From positions 330,904 to 394,903 of the forward strand of contig NZ_FNAN01000008.1 in the NCBI RefSeq assembly GCF_900101885.1: 64,000 nt of DNA, written 5' to 3'. The notes under the pieces were generated by a model, which was given only the letters and a program-made list of their open reading frames with translations, searched no databases and was not told the origin of the DNA. Positions 8,795-17,812 of this stretch are shown here, in pieces; the first letter of the stretch is position 1; every line of letters starts with the position of its first letter. The stretch comes from Dyadobacter soli. Its GTDB lineage: Bacteria > Bacteroidota > Bacteroidia > Cytophagales > Spirosomataceae. The translations under genes were made by a program, and so were the position numbers.

Positions 8795-9787
8795 TCAGCT
8801 CTGCCCCGAGGCCTTGCTTTTCAGATTGTAGAAGTTCAATGCGAAGAAGCTGTAAACCTTCATAAAAAACGGCGGGATGATGAAGTCGCGTATCACCTCC
8901 TTTTTCCGCTCCGGCGACGGCTCGGCCATCGAAAGGTATTTCACCGCATATTTGACCCGCGGCCAGTAAGTTTCGCCGTACTCCCTCGAAAACAGCATTT
9001 TATAGTAGTAAGTCGCGATATTCTTCGTCAGGCGGTCATGGTATTTGTATTTCAATTCCTTATCGATATTGGAATACATTTCAATGCGGTTGAAAAGAAA
9101 ATCCTTACCATAATGGTTATCCGCGAAGCTCGCGCCTCCCCTTTGTTTCCGGTACACCGACATTACTTCATCGATATAACCAATCGGCCCGCGCGTGGCC
9201 AGCATAATGTTACGGGGAATATCGCCGCTGGTCGATTTATTCGTCCATTCCGGGTCCGGGTTTTTGGCAAAATCCTGCGTCCGGAACATCAGGCTCGACG
9301 TGGCGATAAAGCAAAGCTCATCTTCGCCGATCAGGTCGTCAACCGTAAATTCCTTCTTATTAATCCAATTGACGAGATGCGGCGGTGCGGCATTGTCGTC
9401 GTAGACTACCTTTGCATTGTGGAAACAGGCCGAGTAATGCGGGTTGGCATCCATCATTTCCACCTGTTTTTGCAGCTTATCGGGCACCAGCAGGTAATCG
9501 TCGCCGTCGAACTGGGCGACATATTCGCCTTTTGCAGCGGCAAATGTGGCCAATGCATTAAACTTTCCGTTAAGGCCCATGTTTTTCGGGTGTAACAAAA
9601 GCCTGATTTTATCGGGGAAACGCTGTTGGTATTCCGTTAATATTGCCCGGGTGTTGTCTTTGGAAAAATCATCTCCCACAATAATCTCGAAATCAAATGT
9701 AGTCTGCTGCATCAGGATTGAATCCAGCATTTTTCCTACAAATTTTTCGTGGTTGTAGGTGACTACACACACGCTCACTTTTATCAT
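8795..9787 (-). CDS. Glycosyltransferase family 2
   Basis: A 330-residue GT-A fold enzyme. The N-terminus SVCVVTYNHEKFVGKML and the IVGDDFSKDNT segment are the nucleotide-sugar site, and QFDGDDYLL carries the metal-binding DXD motif. The rest of the chain is a helical acceptor region with a hydrophobic C-terminal stretch. It probably transfers a sugar to a surface glycan. The frame also opens with GTG at 9793, but the ATG at 9787 is preferred. A -7 box lies at 9825-9832. It is isolated from the main polysaccharide locus by about 5.5 kb. Donor and acceptor are unknown. Confidence 0.85.
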   Translation of the reverse strand: MIKVSVCVVTYNHEKFVGKMLDSILMQQTTFDFEIIVGDDFSKDNTRAILTEYQQRFPDKIRLLLHPKNMGLNGKFNALATFAAAKGEYVAQFDGDDYLLVPDKLQKQVEMMDANPHYSACFHNAKVVYDDNAAPPHLVNWINKKEFTVDDLIGEDELCFIATSSLMFRTQDFAKNPDPEWTNKSTSGDIPRNIMLATRGPIGYIDEVMSVYRKQRGGASFADNHYGKDFLFNRIEMYSNIDKELKYKYHDRLTKNIATYYYKMLFSREYGETYWPRVKYAVKYLSMAEPSPERKKEVIRDFIIPPFFMKVYSFFALNFYNLKSKASGQS

Positions 9788-9824
9788 AGTCACTGTTTCA
9801 TTGAATAAGCGGAGTCGCTCGGCA

Positions 9825-9832
9825 CAAATTTA
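9825..9832 (-). promoter_or_regulatory. TAnnTTTG -7 box for GT2 gene
   Basis: TAAATTTG on the minus strand, 37 nt before the ATG at 9787. Confidence 0.5.
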
Positions 9833-9955
9833 GCTGAATTCTCCTCAAAATCTGTACCCCGCTATTTTACGGTTCTTTTATCGGGCGCCCCGGGCACATA
9901 ACGGCAATGCGTCAAAATAAATTCGGCCCGAAATGAATCCGCCGGCGTGATCGTT

Positions 9956-9963
9956 TAATTTTG
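9956..9963 (+). promoter_or_regulatory. TAnnTTTG -7 box for pgeF
   Basis: TAATTTTG. It overlaps the possible TTG start at 9961, which argues that translation starts at the ATG at 9991. Confidence 0.5.
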
Positions 9964-9990
9964 GTACCGTTTTACATCCATACCAGACGA

Positions 9991-10761
9991 ATGCTTGCTT
10001 CCCCTACTACCGACAAACACCCGATATTCCGCAAACCTCAGATATTTAACCAATTTCCCGAACTGGTTGCCGCCGAAAGCACACGCCACGGTGGTGTGAG
10101 TAACGGCCATTATGCATCGCTGAACCTCGGCGGCTCACAGGACAGCCCCGAAAACATCATGCAAAACAACCTGATATTTTTCGGCGCATTGGGCATCCCG
10201 TTCGAAAACGTCGCGAAGGCGCACCAGGTGCATGGTACCGACATTGTAACCGTCACCAAACCCGCCCGTTTCGAAGGATTCGATGCATTGGTTACGAACG
10301 TGAAGGGCATTCAGCTAGCCGTTACCGTGGCCGATTGCACGCCTATTCTTATTTACGACCCGGTAACAGGCGCGGTAGCCGCCATACACGCGGGCTGGCG
10401 CGGGACCGTGGGCGGGATCGTCGAAAAGTCGGTCGCGGCGATGCAGGCGAACTACGGCACCAGGGCCGAAGATTGCGTTGGCTATGTGGGTACTTGTATC
10501 GATGAATGCAGTTTTGAAGTGGGCGATGACGTGGCGCAGCATTTCACCCCGGTCTATAAACGCCGCGACGATAGCACCAGCAAGTTTTTCGTAGACCTCA
10601 AAGCCTCCAACCGCGACCAGCTCATCCGCAGCGGTTTAAGACCTGAAAATATCGAAGTATCACCCTATTCGACCGTGCTGCACAACGAAGATTATTTCTC
10701 TCATCGTGCAGAGAAAGGCCTCACCGGCCGCCTGCTGGTGACGATCGGCCGCATTGCCTGA
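9991..10761 (+). CDS. pgeF: Polyphenol oxidase / purine nucleoside phosphorylase YfiH family
   Basis: A 256-residue member of the YfiH/LACC1 family. These proteins were first described as multicopper polyphenol oxidases, and later as purine nucleoside phosphorylase/adenosine deaminase enzymes and peptidoglycan-editing factors (PgeF). Zinc/active-site residues are visible in AKAHQVHGTDIV, VADCTPILIYD and AAIHAGWRGTVGGI, with a later GTCIDECSFEVGDDV block. The start was moved from TTG 9961 to ATG 9991 because the upstream codons overlap the promoter box. It is a single gene, closed by a hairpin terminator shared with the histone-like gene. Confidence 0.88.
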   Translation: MLASPTTDKHPIFRKPQIFNQFPELVAAESTRHGGVSNGHYASLNLGGSQDSPENIMQNNLIFFGALGIPFENVAKAHQVHGTDIVTVTKPARFEGFDALVTNVKGIQLAVTVADCTPILIYDPVTGAVAAIHAGWRGTVGGIVEKSVAAMQANYGTRAEDCVGYVGTCIDECSFEVGDDVAQHFTPVYKRRDDSTSKFFVDLKASNRDQLIRSGLRPENIEVSPYSTVLHNEDYFSHRAEKGLTGRLLVTIGRIA

Positions 10762-10769
10762 TACAAAGC

Positions 10770-10806
10770 AGAACGACCAGCAACGGAATGCGCTGCTGGT
10801 CGTTCT
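10770..10806. terminator. Bidirectional hairpin between pgeF and histone-like gene
   Basis: 13-bp perfect stem (10770-10782 with 10794-10806) and 11-nt loop. The T-runs are weak, so termination strength is uncertain. Confidence 0.65.
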
Positions 10807-10826
10807 AATGGATTTCCTTCCGGAAA

Positions 10827-11267
10827 TTATGCGTTTTCAGGCGCAGGGGCCGATGCCGGTGCAGGAGCTTTCGGAGCAGCTGCTGGTTTTGCGGGAGCAG
10901 CTTTGGGAGCTGCCGCTTTTGCAGCAGGTTTCGGAGCGCTTGCTTCTTTACCTACGGTTGGTTTCGCAGGAGCAGCTACCGGCGCCTTAGATGAGGCTGC
11001 CGCCACTAGTGCCGCTACTTTTTCCTTTTTCTCTGCTTTGGATTGCTTCACTTCCTTTTTATCCTTTACTTTTTTCTCGGCATTCTTAGCCTCTTTGGCC
11101 TTTTTCTTCTGGGTTTCTTTTTCAAACTTGGCTACTTTCTTAGCCAGTTTGGCGGCCGCTTTCTCGATCGATTTCTTTATTTTTTTCGAGCCGGCAGTGA
11201 CTGCTTCAATCTTTCCGGTAAGTGTTTCAGCAATCTCTGTCGATAACTTCTTGGTAGCGGATTTCAT
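10827..11267 (-). CDS. Histone H1-like Lys/Ala/Pro-rich DNA-binding protein
   Basis: A 146-residue, extremely basic, low-complexity protein. The N-terminal half (about 1-85) is Lys-rich and helical with repeats such as KKAKEAKNAEKKVKDKK. The C-terminal half (about 90-146) is Ala/Pro-rich with KPAAKAAAPKAAP-type repeats and ends in acidic ENA. This matches the histone H1-like proteins common in Bacteroidota and Chlamydia, thought to bind and compact DNA. The opposite strand has an overlapping frame (10754-10990) that is a shadow. The start MKSATKK is the only sensible one. Function is inferred from composition alone. Confidence 0.75.
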   Translation of the reverse strand: MKSATKKLSTEIAETLTGKIEAVTAGSKKIKKSIEKAAAKLAKKVAKFEKETQKKKAKEAKNAEKKVKDKKEVKQSKAEKKEKVAALVAAASSKAPVAAPAKPTVGKEASAPKPAAKAAAPKAAPAKPAAAPKAPAPASAPAPENA

Positions 11268-11407
11268 AAATCTGATATTAAGAATTTCATAAATGATACA
11301 TGGAGCCCGGCCCCGCAGAGGGGCTAAAATGCGTCAAATTTGACGTCAGACAATAACCTACAAATACCCATTAATAATTTATAAATCGCAAATTTTTGGG
11401 ATTATTT

Positions 11408-11938
11408 TTATGTTATCTTTTTTCTCACAAAGTCCCATAATACGATTCCCGCTGACACTGATACGTTAAAAGAATGCTTGGTACCGAACTGCGGGATTTC
11501 CAGGCAACCATCCGCTTCGGCGATCGCCGCGTCATCCACGCCTTCTACCTCATTACCAAATACAAAAGCATAGGGCGATGCCGGCTCCGGCTCGAAATTT
11601 TGCAGCAGCACGCTTCCTTCGGCCTGCTCTACACACCATACCTTGTAGCCCTGTGATTTCAATGTCTTTACCGCCTCCGCCGCACTCGGGCATTTTTCCC
11701 AGGCTACCGACATTTCAGCCCCAAGCGCACTGCGCGTGATCTCGCGGTGCGGTGGCTCCTGTGTGTAGCCGCAAAGCATTATTTTCTCCGCCCGCAATGC
11801 GTCTGCCGTCCGGAAGAACGATCCGATATTGTTGAGGCTCCTGATATTGTCCAGCACGATTACGAAAGGAAATTTTTCCGATCCCTTAAATTCTTCGACC
11901 GACATTCGGTCCATTTCATCTACACTCAGCTTGCGCAT
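11408..11938 (-). CDS. SpoU/TrmH-family RNA 2'-O-methyltransferase
   Basis: A 176-residue SPOUT (knotted) methyltransferase. The three SpoU motifs are present: NNIGSFFRTADALRAEKI (motif 1), FVFGNEVEGVDDA (motif 2) and IPQFGTKHSFNVSVSAGIV (motif 3), which together form the SAM-binding knot. The catalytic Arg is in motif 1. The short length without an N-terminal RNA-binding domain resembles TrmH/TrmL rather than RlmB, so a tRNA 2'-O-methylation role is most likely. The target nucleotide cannot be determined. The convergent neighbour at 10827 belongs to a separate unit. Confidence 0.87.
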   Translation of the reverse strand: MRKLSVDEMDRMSVEEFKGSEKFPFVIVLDNIRSLNNIGSFFRTADALRAEKIMLCGYTQEPPHREITRSALGAEMSVAWEKCPSAAEAVKTLKSQGYKVWCVEQAEGSVLLQNFEPEPASPYAFVFGNEVEGVDDAAIAEADGCLEIPQFGTKHSFNVSVSAGIVLWDFVRKKIT

Positions 11939-11961
11939 GAATTTCTCTCGGTTGATTTCAT

Positions 11962-11996
11962 AAAAAAAGGTTTCTGCACCTGGTACAGAAACCCTT
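11962..11996 (-). terminator. Terminator for response regulator gene
   Basis: Read on the minus strand, stem ggtttctg/cagaaacc is followed by seven T. It lies between the regulator stop (12018) and the SpoU methylase start (11938). Confidence 0.75.
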
Positions 11997-12017
11997 TTCC
12001 GGTATGGTAAGAATAAA

Positions 12018-12638
12018 TTACTTAATCTTGGTAATCAGCTCTACGATGTTCTTCACGCCCAGTTTTTCGAAAATACGGGCCTTGTAAGTACTTACGGTAG
12101 ATAGCTGCAAGTTCAGCTTTTCTGCAATTTTTGCGGTTCCCAAGCCTTCCTTCAAAAGGTTCATTACGTCGGTTTCACGCGGCGACAAGCTCACGATCGG
12201 GTCCGGCATGTATTCCTTTGGATTAATGAGACGGTTGATATTCATTTGCTGCATATCTTCGCTCATGTACTTTTTGTTGTTCAGAACGCTCATAACGGCG
12301 GTTTTGAATTCTTCTTCCGGCGCATCCTTCGACAGGTAGCCATCGGCTCCCGCTTGCAGGTACATCAGCCCGTAAAGCTGCTCGTCGTAGCTCGAAAACA
12401 TCAGAATCCTGATACCCGGCGACTTCGCACGGATCGTTTCCACCATTTTAGTGGTGTTGCCGCCCGGAATATTGATGTCCAGGATCAGGAGGTCATAAGC
12501 CTTCGTCTCGAGTTCCTGAAGAATTTTATCAAAATCGTCAACGTCCGAAATTGCTGAATCCGGAATTAGTGATTTGAGGAGGTGTTTGGTACCGATTCTT
12601 ACCACGGCGTGGTCTTCGGCGATCAGTATGTGTTTCAT
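12018..12638 (-). CDS. NarL/FixJ-type response regulator (orphan)
   Basis: A 206-residue two-domain regulator. The receiver domain (1-120) carries the acidic pocket (E8, D9), phospho-acceptor D54 in LLILDINIPGG, the switch Ser in FSSYD and K104 in LSKDAPEEE. A LuxR-type helix-turn-helix (about 148-206) follows, with LSPRETDVMNLLKEGLGTAKIA and STVSTYKARIFEKL. Family members dimerise on phosphorylation and bind DNA. The frame runs to 12680, but MKHILIAEDH at 12638 is the natural start. No histidine kinase is adjacent, so the partner lies elsewhere. A 15-bp palindrome about 110 bp upstream could be an operator. Confidence 0.87.
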   Translation of the reverse strand: MKHILIAEDHAVVRIGTKHLLKSLIPDSAISDVDDFDKILQELETKAYDLLILDINIPGGNTTKMVETIRAKSPGIRILMFSSYDEQLYGLMYLQAGADGYLSKDAPEEEFKTAVMSVLNNKKYMSEDMQQMNINRLINPKEYMPDPIVSLSPRETDVMNLLKEGLGTAKIAEKLNLQLSTVSTYKARIFEKLGVKNIVELITKIK

Positions 12639-12747
12639 GGATGGGTTGGGTCCAATGGATGTAAAAAATACTGGTGTCAAATTAATCCGGTCAATCAGTT
12701 TCCAGCCTGATGATTGCCCTTGAACTGAAAATCCTGATTACCAACCA

Positions 12748-12762
12748 GTACAATTTTTGTAC
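12748..12762. promoter_or_regulatory. Palindrome upstream of response regulator, possible operator
   Basis: gtacaa-ttt-ttgtac, a 6-bp inverted repeat with 3-nt spacer, in an AT-rich gap (12639-12899) between the divergent response regulator and the FemAB-like gene. LuxR/NarL-type regulators bind short inverted half-sites, so autoregulation is possible. Confidence 0.35.
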
Positions 12763-12899
12763 ATTCAGATTGAACTGATTTGATGAATTAACAAAAATAG
12801 TAATCAGCATTGTATTAAACATAAAAAATATCAAATTAGTATATCAATTATTTATCAAAATCCTTGATCTGAGCACATTTAACATGTATCTCATAACTT

Positions 12900-13892
12900 T
12901 TGGACCGGTTGAGTAATAATTTTACACGCACTTCTCTTCGTTCCTGGACCTATCACGACACCGTCGTGGAGGTATTTCCAATGCAAAAGGCTCCCTTTCC
13001 TACTACCGTCGAATGGCTGTTTTTCAGAAAGGAACAGCTTGCCATTCAGACTTCTGACCTAATTTATTCATTTATTCTTACTTCCAAAGAATCCGGCGAC
13101 ATTTTGGCCGTATTTCACTGCCTGCCAGACACTCATGGCTGGGTTTCGCCCGCCTGCGCCCCGTTCGGCGGCATTATGCCTGCGGGGAAATGCGACGTGA
13201 CTCAGCTAACATTCCTGCTCACCTGCGTCCGTGAATGGATAACCGATCACGGAGGAAAAATGCTAACCATTAAAACGGCGCCGTCGTGTTACGCCCCACT
13301 CATCCACGAGCTGTGTCATCGCAGCTACCTTGCTGCCGGTTTTTTACCCAATCATACCTATTCCAACCACTATATTCCTATTGCCGACCAGGCTTTCGAG
13401 CGAATTATTGAGCCTGCGGAGCGGCGCAGGTTAGCGAAAGGTAAAAAGAGCGGCCTGAGCGTGGCCATTAAACCAAGCATTTACGACAAACCGACCGAAG
13501 ATCTTCTGCATTGTTGCTATACCGCCCAGGGATACACACTACCTGTCCCGCGAGGGAAAATGGTGCACATTATCAATGCTTTACCTGACCACTACCTCTC
13601 CTTCACAACCTTGCTCGGCAACCGGCCCGTCGCCACGGCATTGATGGTACACGTAAGCGATACCGTATTGTACCATTTCCTTTCCGGCTTCCTACCCGAA
13701 TTCCGTTCGCTCAGCCCTTCACTGTTGCTTTTCGAGGCAGCCTACGAACTAGGCAGGGCGAGCAGGATACAAATCCTGGATCTCGGCATTTCGCTCGATC
13801 ACCACGGTAACCAAAAGCCCACGCTGGCCGGTTTCAAAAAGCGCATCGGGGGCATTGAATGCCCCAAGATTATTTACAGAGCAAGGTTTTGA
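12900..13892 (+). CDS. FemAB/GNAT-fold acyltransferase-like protein
   Basis: A 330-residue protein that looks like a double GNAT-fold (FemAB-like) enzyme. The N-terminal half has FFRKEQLAI and VFHCLPDTHGWVSPACAPFGG. The C-terminal half has the typical block LLGNRPVATALMVHVSDTVLYHFLSGFLPEFR followed by LLLFEAAYELGRASRIQILDLG. Such proteins transfer amino acids or acyl groups to peptidoglycan or polysaccharide precursors. Next to a surface polysaccharide locus, a role in glycan or envelope modification is plausible. The start is uncertain: TTG at 12900, or ATG at 12981. It overlaps the possible longer start of the next gene. Confidence 0.65.
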   Translation: MDRLSNNFTRTSLRSWTYHDTVVEVFPMQKAPFPTTVEWLFFRKEQLAIQTSDLIYSFILTSKESGDILAVFHCLPDTHGWVSPACAPFGGIMPAGKCDVTQLTFLLTCVREWITDHGGKMLTIKTAPSCYAPLIHELCHRSYLAAGFLPNHTYSNHYIPIADQAFERIIEPAERRRLAKGKKSGLSVAIKPSIYDKPTEDLLHCCYTAQGYTLPVPRGKMVHIINALPDHYLSFTTLLGNRPVATALMVHVSDTVLYHFLSGFLPEFRSLSPSLLLFEAAYELGRASRIQILDLGISLDHHGNQKPTLAGFKKRIGGIECPKIIYRARF

Positions 13893-13996
13893 TATTTTTT
13901 CTGATCTTCAAGCTCCGCACTCTTTTGGATATTGGGAAATTTCTTGATCTTTCTGTCCGATTCATATACCCTTGGTTACTTTACCCAACTATCAGC

Positions 13997-15280
13997 GTGT
14001 TTCGTAGTGCTCTCATCATCCTCTCTATCATTTATCTTCATTCCTTAGCATATGCCCAGGTCGATCTTGAACGGGGGCTGATCGGCTGTTATCCATTTTC
14101 AGGAAATGCAAAAGATTATAGCCCAATTGCAAACCACGGAACTGTATCGGGCGCCAAACTGGCTGAGGACCGCTTCGGTAATGCTAATTCTGCTTACGAA
14201 TTCGACGGCTTCGATGACTGGATCGAAATAAGTCCGGACGATTTGCAGCTCGATACTTTCTCCTACTCGCTGTGGGTGAATCCCAACGCAGCTCCCGCGT
14301 ACACGACCGCCATGTTCCTGTTTTCAGTCGGCAGCGACTATGGCGACCAGCACGTTCTTTTCGGCGACCATTATTCCAATGACCGGCATACCGGCTTCTC
14401 GCACGGTTGCTATCAGGGGGTTGCGGACAATATACTTTGCTCGGGGCCGTCGGTAGAGCCGATCAGGCAATGGTACCATCTCGCGCTCGTGAAGGATGCT
14501 AACGATTATACTTTTTATGTCAATGGACAAATGGTTTGCTCCAACAGCGCAAATGGCAAGAAGCCGTTCTACGGAACCAGCACGATTCGCGCCATGATCG
14601 GTGCGCGCAACAACTACGGGCAGGCATCCAGTGGTCGCATCGACGATATCCACCTCTACGACCGGCCTTTGACCAAAGATGAGATTGATGCACTGTACAA
14701 GGGTCCGAATATGCCGTCGGTTCCTGTGACGGGAGAGCTTACGGTAAGTAAAACCCAAATATGCGCCGGCGAAAGTGTGTCACTGAAAGTTGTATCCAGC
14801 AAGCCCGGCTCGGTTTTTAATTGGGAAGTGGATAACGTTGCGCAATCCGAATCTTCGTCGGCATTGTCGCTCAAAACGGAAGCAAGAACCTCCGACTATC
14901 AAATAAAAATCCGTGTAAACGTCAGTTTCGACCCAACCTGCTTCACCCAACCTCCTCCGTTTGAAGTGGACAAAACGTTAGAGATCAAAAGTTGTGCAAA
15001 TCCTCCGGAAGAAACCTCCGGCCTGTGGGTACCAGACATTTTTACACCTAACCGGGACGGCAAAAACGACACGTGGAAAATCTACAACGCCGCGGGAACG
15101 GAAGGACTGCGCATTTTTATTTTTAACCGGTGGGGCGAGGTGATCTACTACTCGCAAGGCTACACCAAAGAGTGGGACGGCAGGTACAGAGATGAACTCG
15201 TGCCTTCCGGCAGCTACCCGTTCCGGATTCTGTCGGGCGAAAAACTAATCAAACAGGGCAGCCTGATGGTGGTTTACTAG
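13997..15280 (+). CDS. LamG-domain surface protein with T9SS type B sorting domain
   Basis: A secreted protein of 427 residues from the GTG at 13997. The signal peptide (VFRSALIILSIIYLHSLAYAQ-like, residues 1-21) starts there; an ATG at 13859 would add 46 residues and overlap the upstream gene. After the signal comes a LamG/concanavalin-like domain (about 25-225, with YEFDGFDDWIEISPDD and GRIDDIHLYDRPLTKDEI). An Ig-like segment with Cys pairs follows. The last 80 residues are the gliding-motility/T9SS type B C-terminal domain (DIFTPNRDGKNDTWKIYN, FNRWGEVIYYS, WDGRYRDELVPSGSY). It should be exported by the type IX system and held at the surface, probably binding glycan. Confidence 0.85.
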   Translation: MFRSALIILSIIYLHSLAYAQVDLERGLIGCYPFSGNAKDYSPIANHGTVSGAKLAEDRFGNANSAYEFDGFDDWIEISPDDLQLDTFSYSLWVNPNAAPAYTTAMFLFSVGSDYGDQHVLFGDHYSNDRHTGFSHGCYQGVADNILCSGPSVEPIRQWYHLALVKDANDYTFYVNGQMVCSNSANGKKPFYGTSTIRAMIGARNNYGQASSGRIDDIHLYDRPLTKDEIDALYKGPNMPSVPVTGELTVSKTQICAGESVSLKVVSSKPGSVFNWEVDNVAQSESSSALSLKTEARTSDYQIKIRVNVSFDPTCFTQPPPFEVDKTLEIKSCANPPEETSGLWVPDIFTPNRDGKNDTWKIYNAAGTEGLRIFIFNRWGEVIYYSQGYTKEWDGRYRDELVPSGSYPFRILSGEKLIKQGSLMVVY

Positions 15281-15391
15281 CAACTCCCGATTAAATCCCG
15301 GGCATTTCCCGTACATTAGCGGCCAAATTTTTCCCGTCCGGGACTTCCCGCTGGGAGCTTCCAGTCTGGAATAAAAACCTCGAACAGCGTA

Positions 15392-16276
15392 ATGAAGTTA
15401 AAGACGATCAAGACCATTCTGAGTCATCCTTTAAATCAGCAGAACAAACTCTCGGCCTTGATGACCTTCTTCAAAAGAGGGGTGGTCATTCGTTTGCATC
15501 ATCATCCGATGGTGTATCCATTTCTTGAAAACACCTCGCTCGTGGTGGAAAAAGGCATGTCCAGTGCTGAACTTCAAATTTACACCGGGCTGTACGACCT
15601 GCATGAAATGCTGTTCCTCACGCATTACCTGCGCCCGGACGACACGTTTGTAGACGTGGGCGCGAATGTGGGCGTGTACACGATCCTGGCCGCGGGTGTG
15701 GCGGGTTCGAATGCGATTTCGTTTGAACCGATCCCTTCAACTTTCTCGAAACTGAAAAGGAATGTGACTTATAATCTGCTGGAAGGCCGCGTAGATCTTC
15801 GCAACCTGGGTGTGGGCGATAAGGAGGAAAAACTGGTTTTCACCAACAGCCTCGACGCGACCAACCACGTGATCAGCAGCGACGAGAAGCCCGCCGGTGC
15901 GACAATCGAGGTGCCCGTGGATACGCTGGATCATTTACTGGCAAACCGGACCCCAAATTTCATCAAGATCGATGTCGAAGGGTTTGAAGCGAATGTCATT
16001 AACGGAGCACCGGACACCCTGGCAAATCCCGAGCTGAAAGTAATAATTATGGAAACCAACGGGCTTTCCGACCAATATGAGTTTGGGCAAAATTACCTGC
16101 ACAACAAACTGTTATCACTCGGCTTTACCCCGCATAGCTACGATCCATTTAAAAGAAATCTACAAAAGTTGGAAACAACGGGCGCGTCGAATACCATTTA
16201 CCTTCGTGATCTGGAATTCGTTCAGCAGCGCATTAAAACAGCGAGGAGAATCCGCTTCCGCAACATGAATATTTAG
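15392..16276 (+). CDS. FkbM-family SAM methyltransferase
   Basis: A 294-residue methyltransferase. FVDVGANVGVYTILAAG is the SAM-binding glycine loop, SFEPIPSTFSKLKRNV is the acidic ribose-binding motif, and IKIDVEGFEANVINGA is the FkbM family hallmark. FkbM enzymes O-methylate sugars or polyketides and often sit in surface-polysaccharide loci. It opens the polysaccharide locus and is convergent with the flippase gene 18 bp away. No signal peptide, so cytosolic. Methylation of a repeat-unit sugar hydroxyl is the likely role. A second FkbM gene lies at 19961. Confidence 0.85.
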   Translation: MKLKTIKTILSHPLNQQNKLSALMTFFKRGVVIRLHHHPMVYPFLENTSLVVEKGMSSAELQIYTGLYDLHEMLFLTHYLRPDDTFVDVGANVGVYTILAAGVAGSNAISFEPIPSTFSKLKRNVTYNLLEGRVDLRNLGVGDKEEKLVFTNSLDATNHVISSDEKPAGATIEVPVDTLDHLLANRTPNFIKIDVEGFEANVINGAPDTLANPELKVIIMETNGLSDQYEFGQNYLHNKLLSLGFTPHSYDPFKRNLQKLETTGASNTIYLRDLEFVQQRIKTARRIRFRNMNI

Positions 16277-16294
16277 TTTGCATTAATTTGCAAC

Positions 16295-17806
16295 TTACTC
16301 GCCATTGATAAAAGGCACCCTCTTTTTCACGTTTTCAAATATTACCCTTATCTCCTGGGAAACATCCAGTTTGAGGACCAGGATTGCGAAAGCGATGCAC
16401 AGGAATGCCGACCGGAGCACGATTGCGACCATGGCGGATAGCTTGGACACTGTAAATTCGGGTTCCAAAAGCGTTACGAGGTACAATGCAGCCAATGCCA
16501 TTATTACTTTCACTGTGCCGAGTGAGAAAGGTTGAATGCCGAATTTGCGCCAGACGAGAAATAACCTTGAAAGTGAATAAAAGAATGTCGTGATCATGGT
16601 CGCTAATGCTGCTCCAATGAACCCGTACATAGGAATGAATAGGAGGTTCAATAAAAATCCGCAAACGGCCGACCCGATAATCAGGTAAGTAGCATATTTG
16701 AAATACCTGGAATAAAGAATGATCTCCGTATTGAGGCCGGTTCCGGTGTCGAATACTTTCACCAACGCCAGAAAGAGAACAACCAGTTTTCCTTCCCTGT
16801 AAGTTTCGCCTTTGGGAATGAGGTAAAAAATCTCGTCGATACTGCTCCAAATCAACAGGAAAATCAGCCCGCCGACAATCAATTGATTCAATGCCGATTT
16901 CGTATTGATCTGCCGGACATACTCGTAATCTTCCTTGCCGAGGGATGTCGATAGCAATGGAATGGATATTTGCGAAATGGCTTTTTTGGGTATTTCAATG
17001 ACACCGGCAATGTAGGCGGCGATGATAAAAATCCCTGTCTGGATAAGTCCGCGCTCCCCCGCCAGCATGGAACGATCTATAAAAAGCATCAGGTTAACGC
17101 CGATTCCACCGAAAATCGTGAAACTGCCGTAGGCCATCATGCTACGGAACAATGGCCAGGTAAGTATTTGCGCATTGGGTTTGAACCAATACCATTTTCC
17201 CAGTTTACGGATATAAATGATCAATGTCACGAGCGCCAGCCCATATGAAGAGATCAACAGCCAAAGCATGATTTGGAAGCTGATCCATCCGAATCCGAAC
17301 ATCAGAATGACCATTACATTGGCAAGCCGCAAAAACACTTCCCGTATAAAATTGGGCACGGCAATCCGCGAATTATTCCGGCAGTAGGCTTCCAAAACCG
17401 CCATATAAAGCCAGAACAATGTAAAGGGAATGACGAGAATATGGTACTTGATCAGTAGCGGAGAATTTTCAGAATAATAATCCTGAATCCATCCGGAACA
17501 TGAAAGGTATAGAATTGTGAACAGAATGCTCCCCACAAACGGAAGCCCCAGAAGGAAGGGCAGTATCCCATTATGTCCGGCCTGATCGTCCCGGAATTTG
17601 GCAAAGAATTTGTCTGCAATAAGCGGCGTACCCAAATGTGCAAAAGCCGCAAAAAGTAAACTGTTTTCAAAAAGCAGGCGGGTCAATGCCAGTTCTTCTA
17701 CCGAAAGGAATTTGGTAGAAACATACATTTGATTAATAATCCCAATTCCAACTCCGATATAAGAGCCTACCCCGGCCTTTAAACTTTGTCGTAAAACAAT
17801 TCCCAC
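16295..17806 (-). CDS. Polysaccharide flippase, Wzx/MATE-like
   Basis: A 503-residue integral membrane protein with about 12-14 hydrophobic segments spread over the whole length and short charged loops, the layout of Wzx-type oligosaccharide flippases of the MOP superfamily. It probably moves undecaprenyl-linked repeat units across the inner membrane for polymerisation. The start is GTG at 17806, six bases beyond the end of the WecB gene, so the two are one minus-strand operon. No wzy polymerase was identified in the window. Individual flippases diverge too far to predict the glycan. Confidence 0.85.
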   Translation of the reverse strand: MGIVLRQSLKAGVGSYIGVGIGIINQMYVSTKFLSVEELALTRLLFENSLLFAAFAHLGTPLIADKFFAKFRDDQAGHNGILPFLLGLPFVGSILFTILYLSCSGWIQDYYSENSPLLIKYHILVIPFTLFWLYMAVLEAYCRNNSRIAVPNFIREVFLRLANVMVILMFGFGWISFQIMLWLLISSYGLALVTLIIYIRKLGKWYWFKPNAQILTWPLFRSMMAYGSFTIFGGIGVNLMLFIDRSMLAGERGLIQTGIFIIAAYIAGVIEIPKKAISQISIPLLSTSLGKEDYEYVRQINTKSALNQLIVGGLIFLLIWSSIDEIFYLIPKGETYREGKLVVLFLALVKVFDTGTGLNTEIILYSRYFKYATYLIIGSAVCGFLLNLLFIPMYGFIGAALATMITTFFYSLSRLFLVWRKFGIQPFSLGTVKVIMALAALYLVTLLEPEFTVSKLSAMVAIVLRSAFLCIAFAILVLKLDVSQEIRVIFENVKKRVPFINGE

Positions 17807-17812
17807 GTTAAT

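Noticed and set aside
10754..10990. A 78-residue plus-strand Leu/Gln-rich frame
   Set aside because: It is the reverse complement of the Ala/Pro-rich tail of the histone-like gene and overlaps the terminator.
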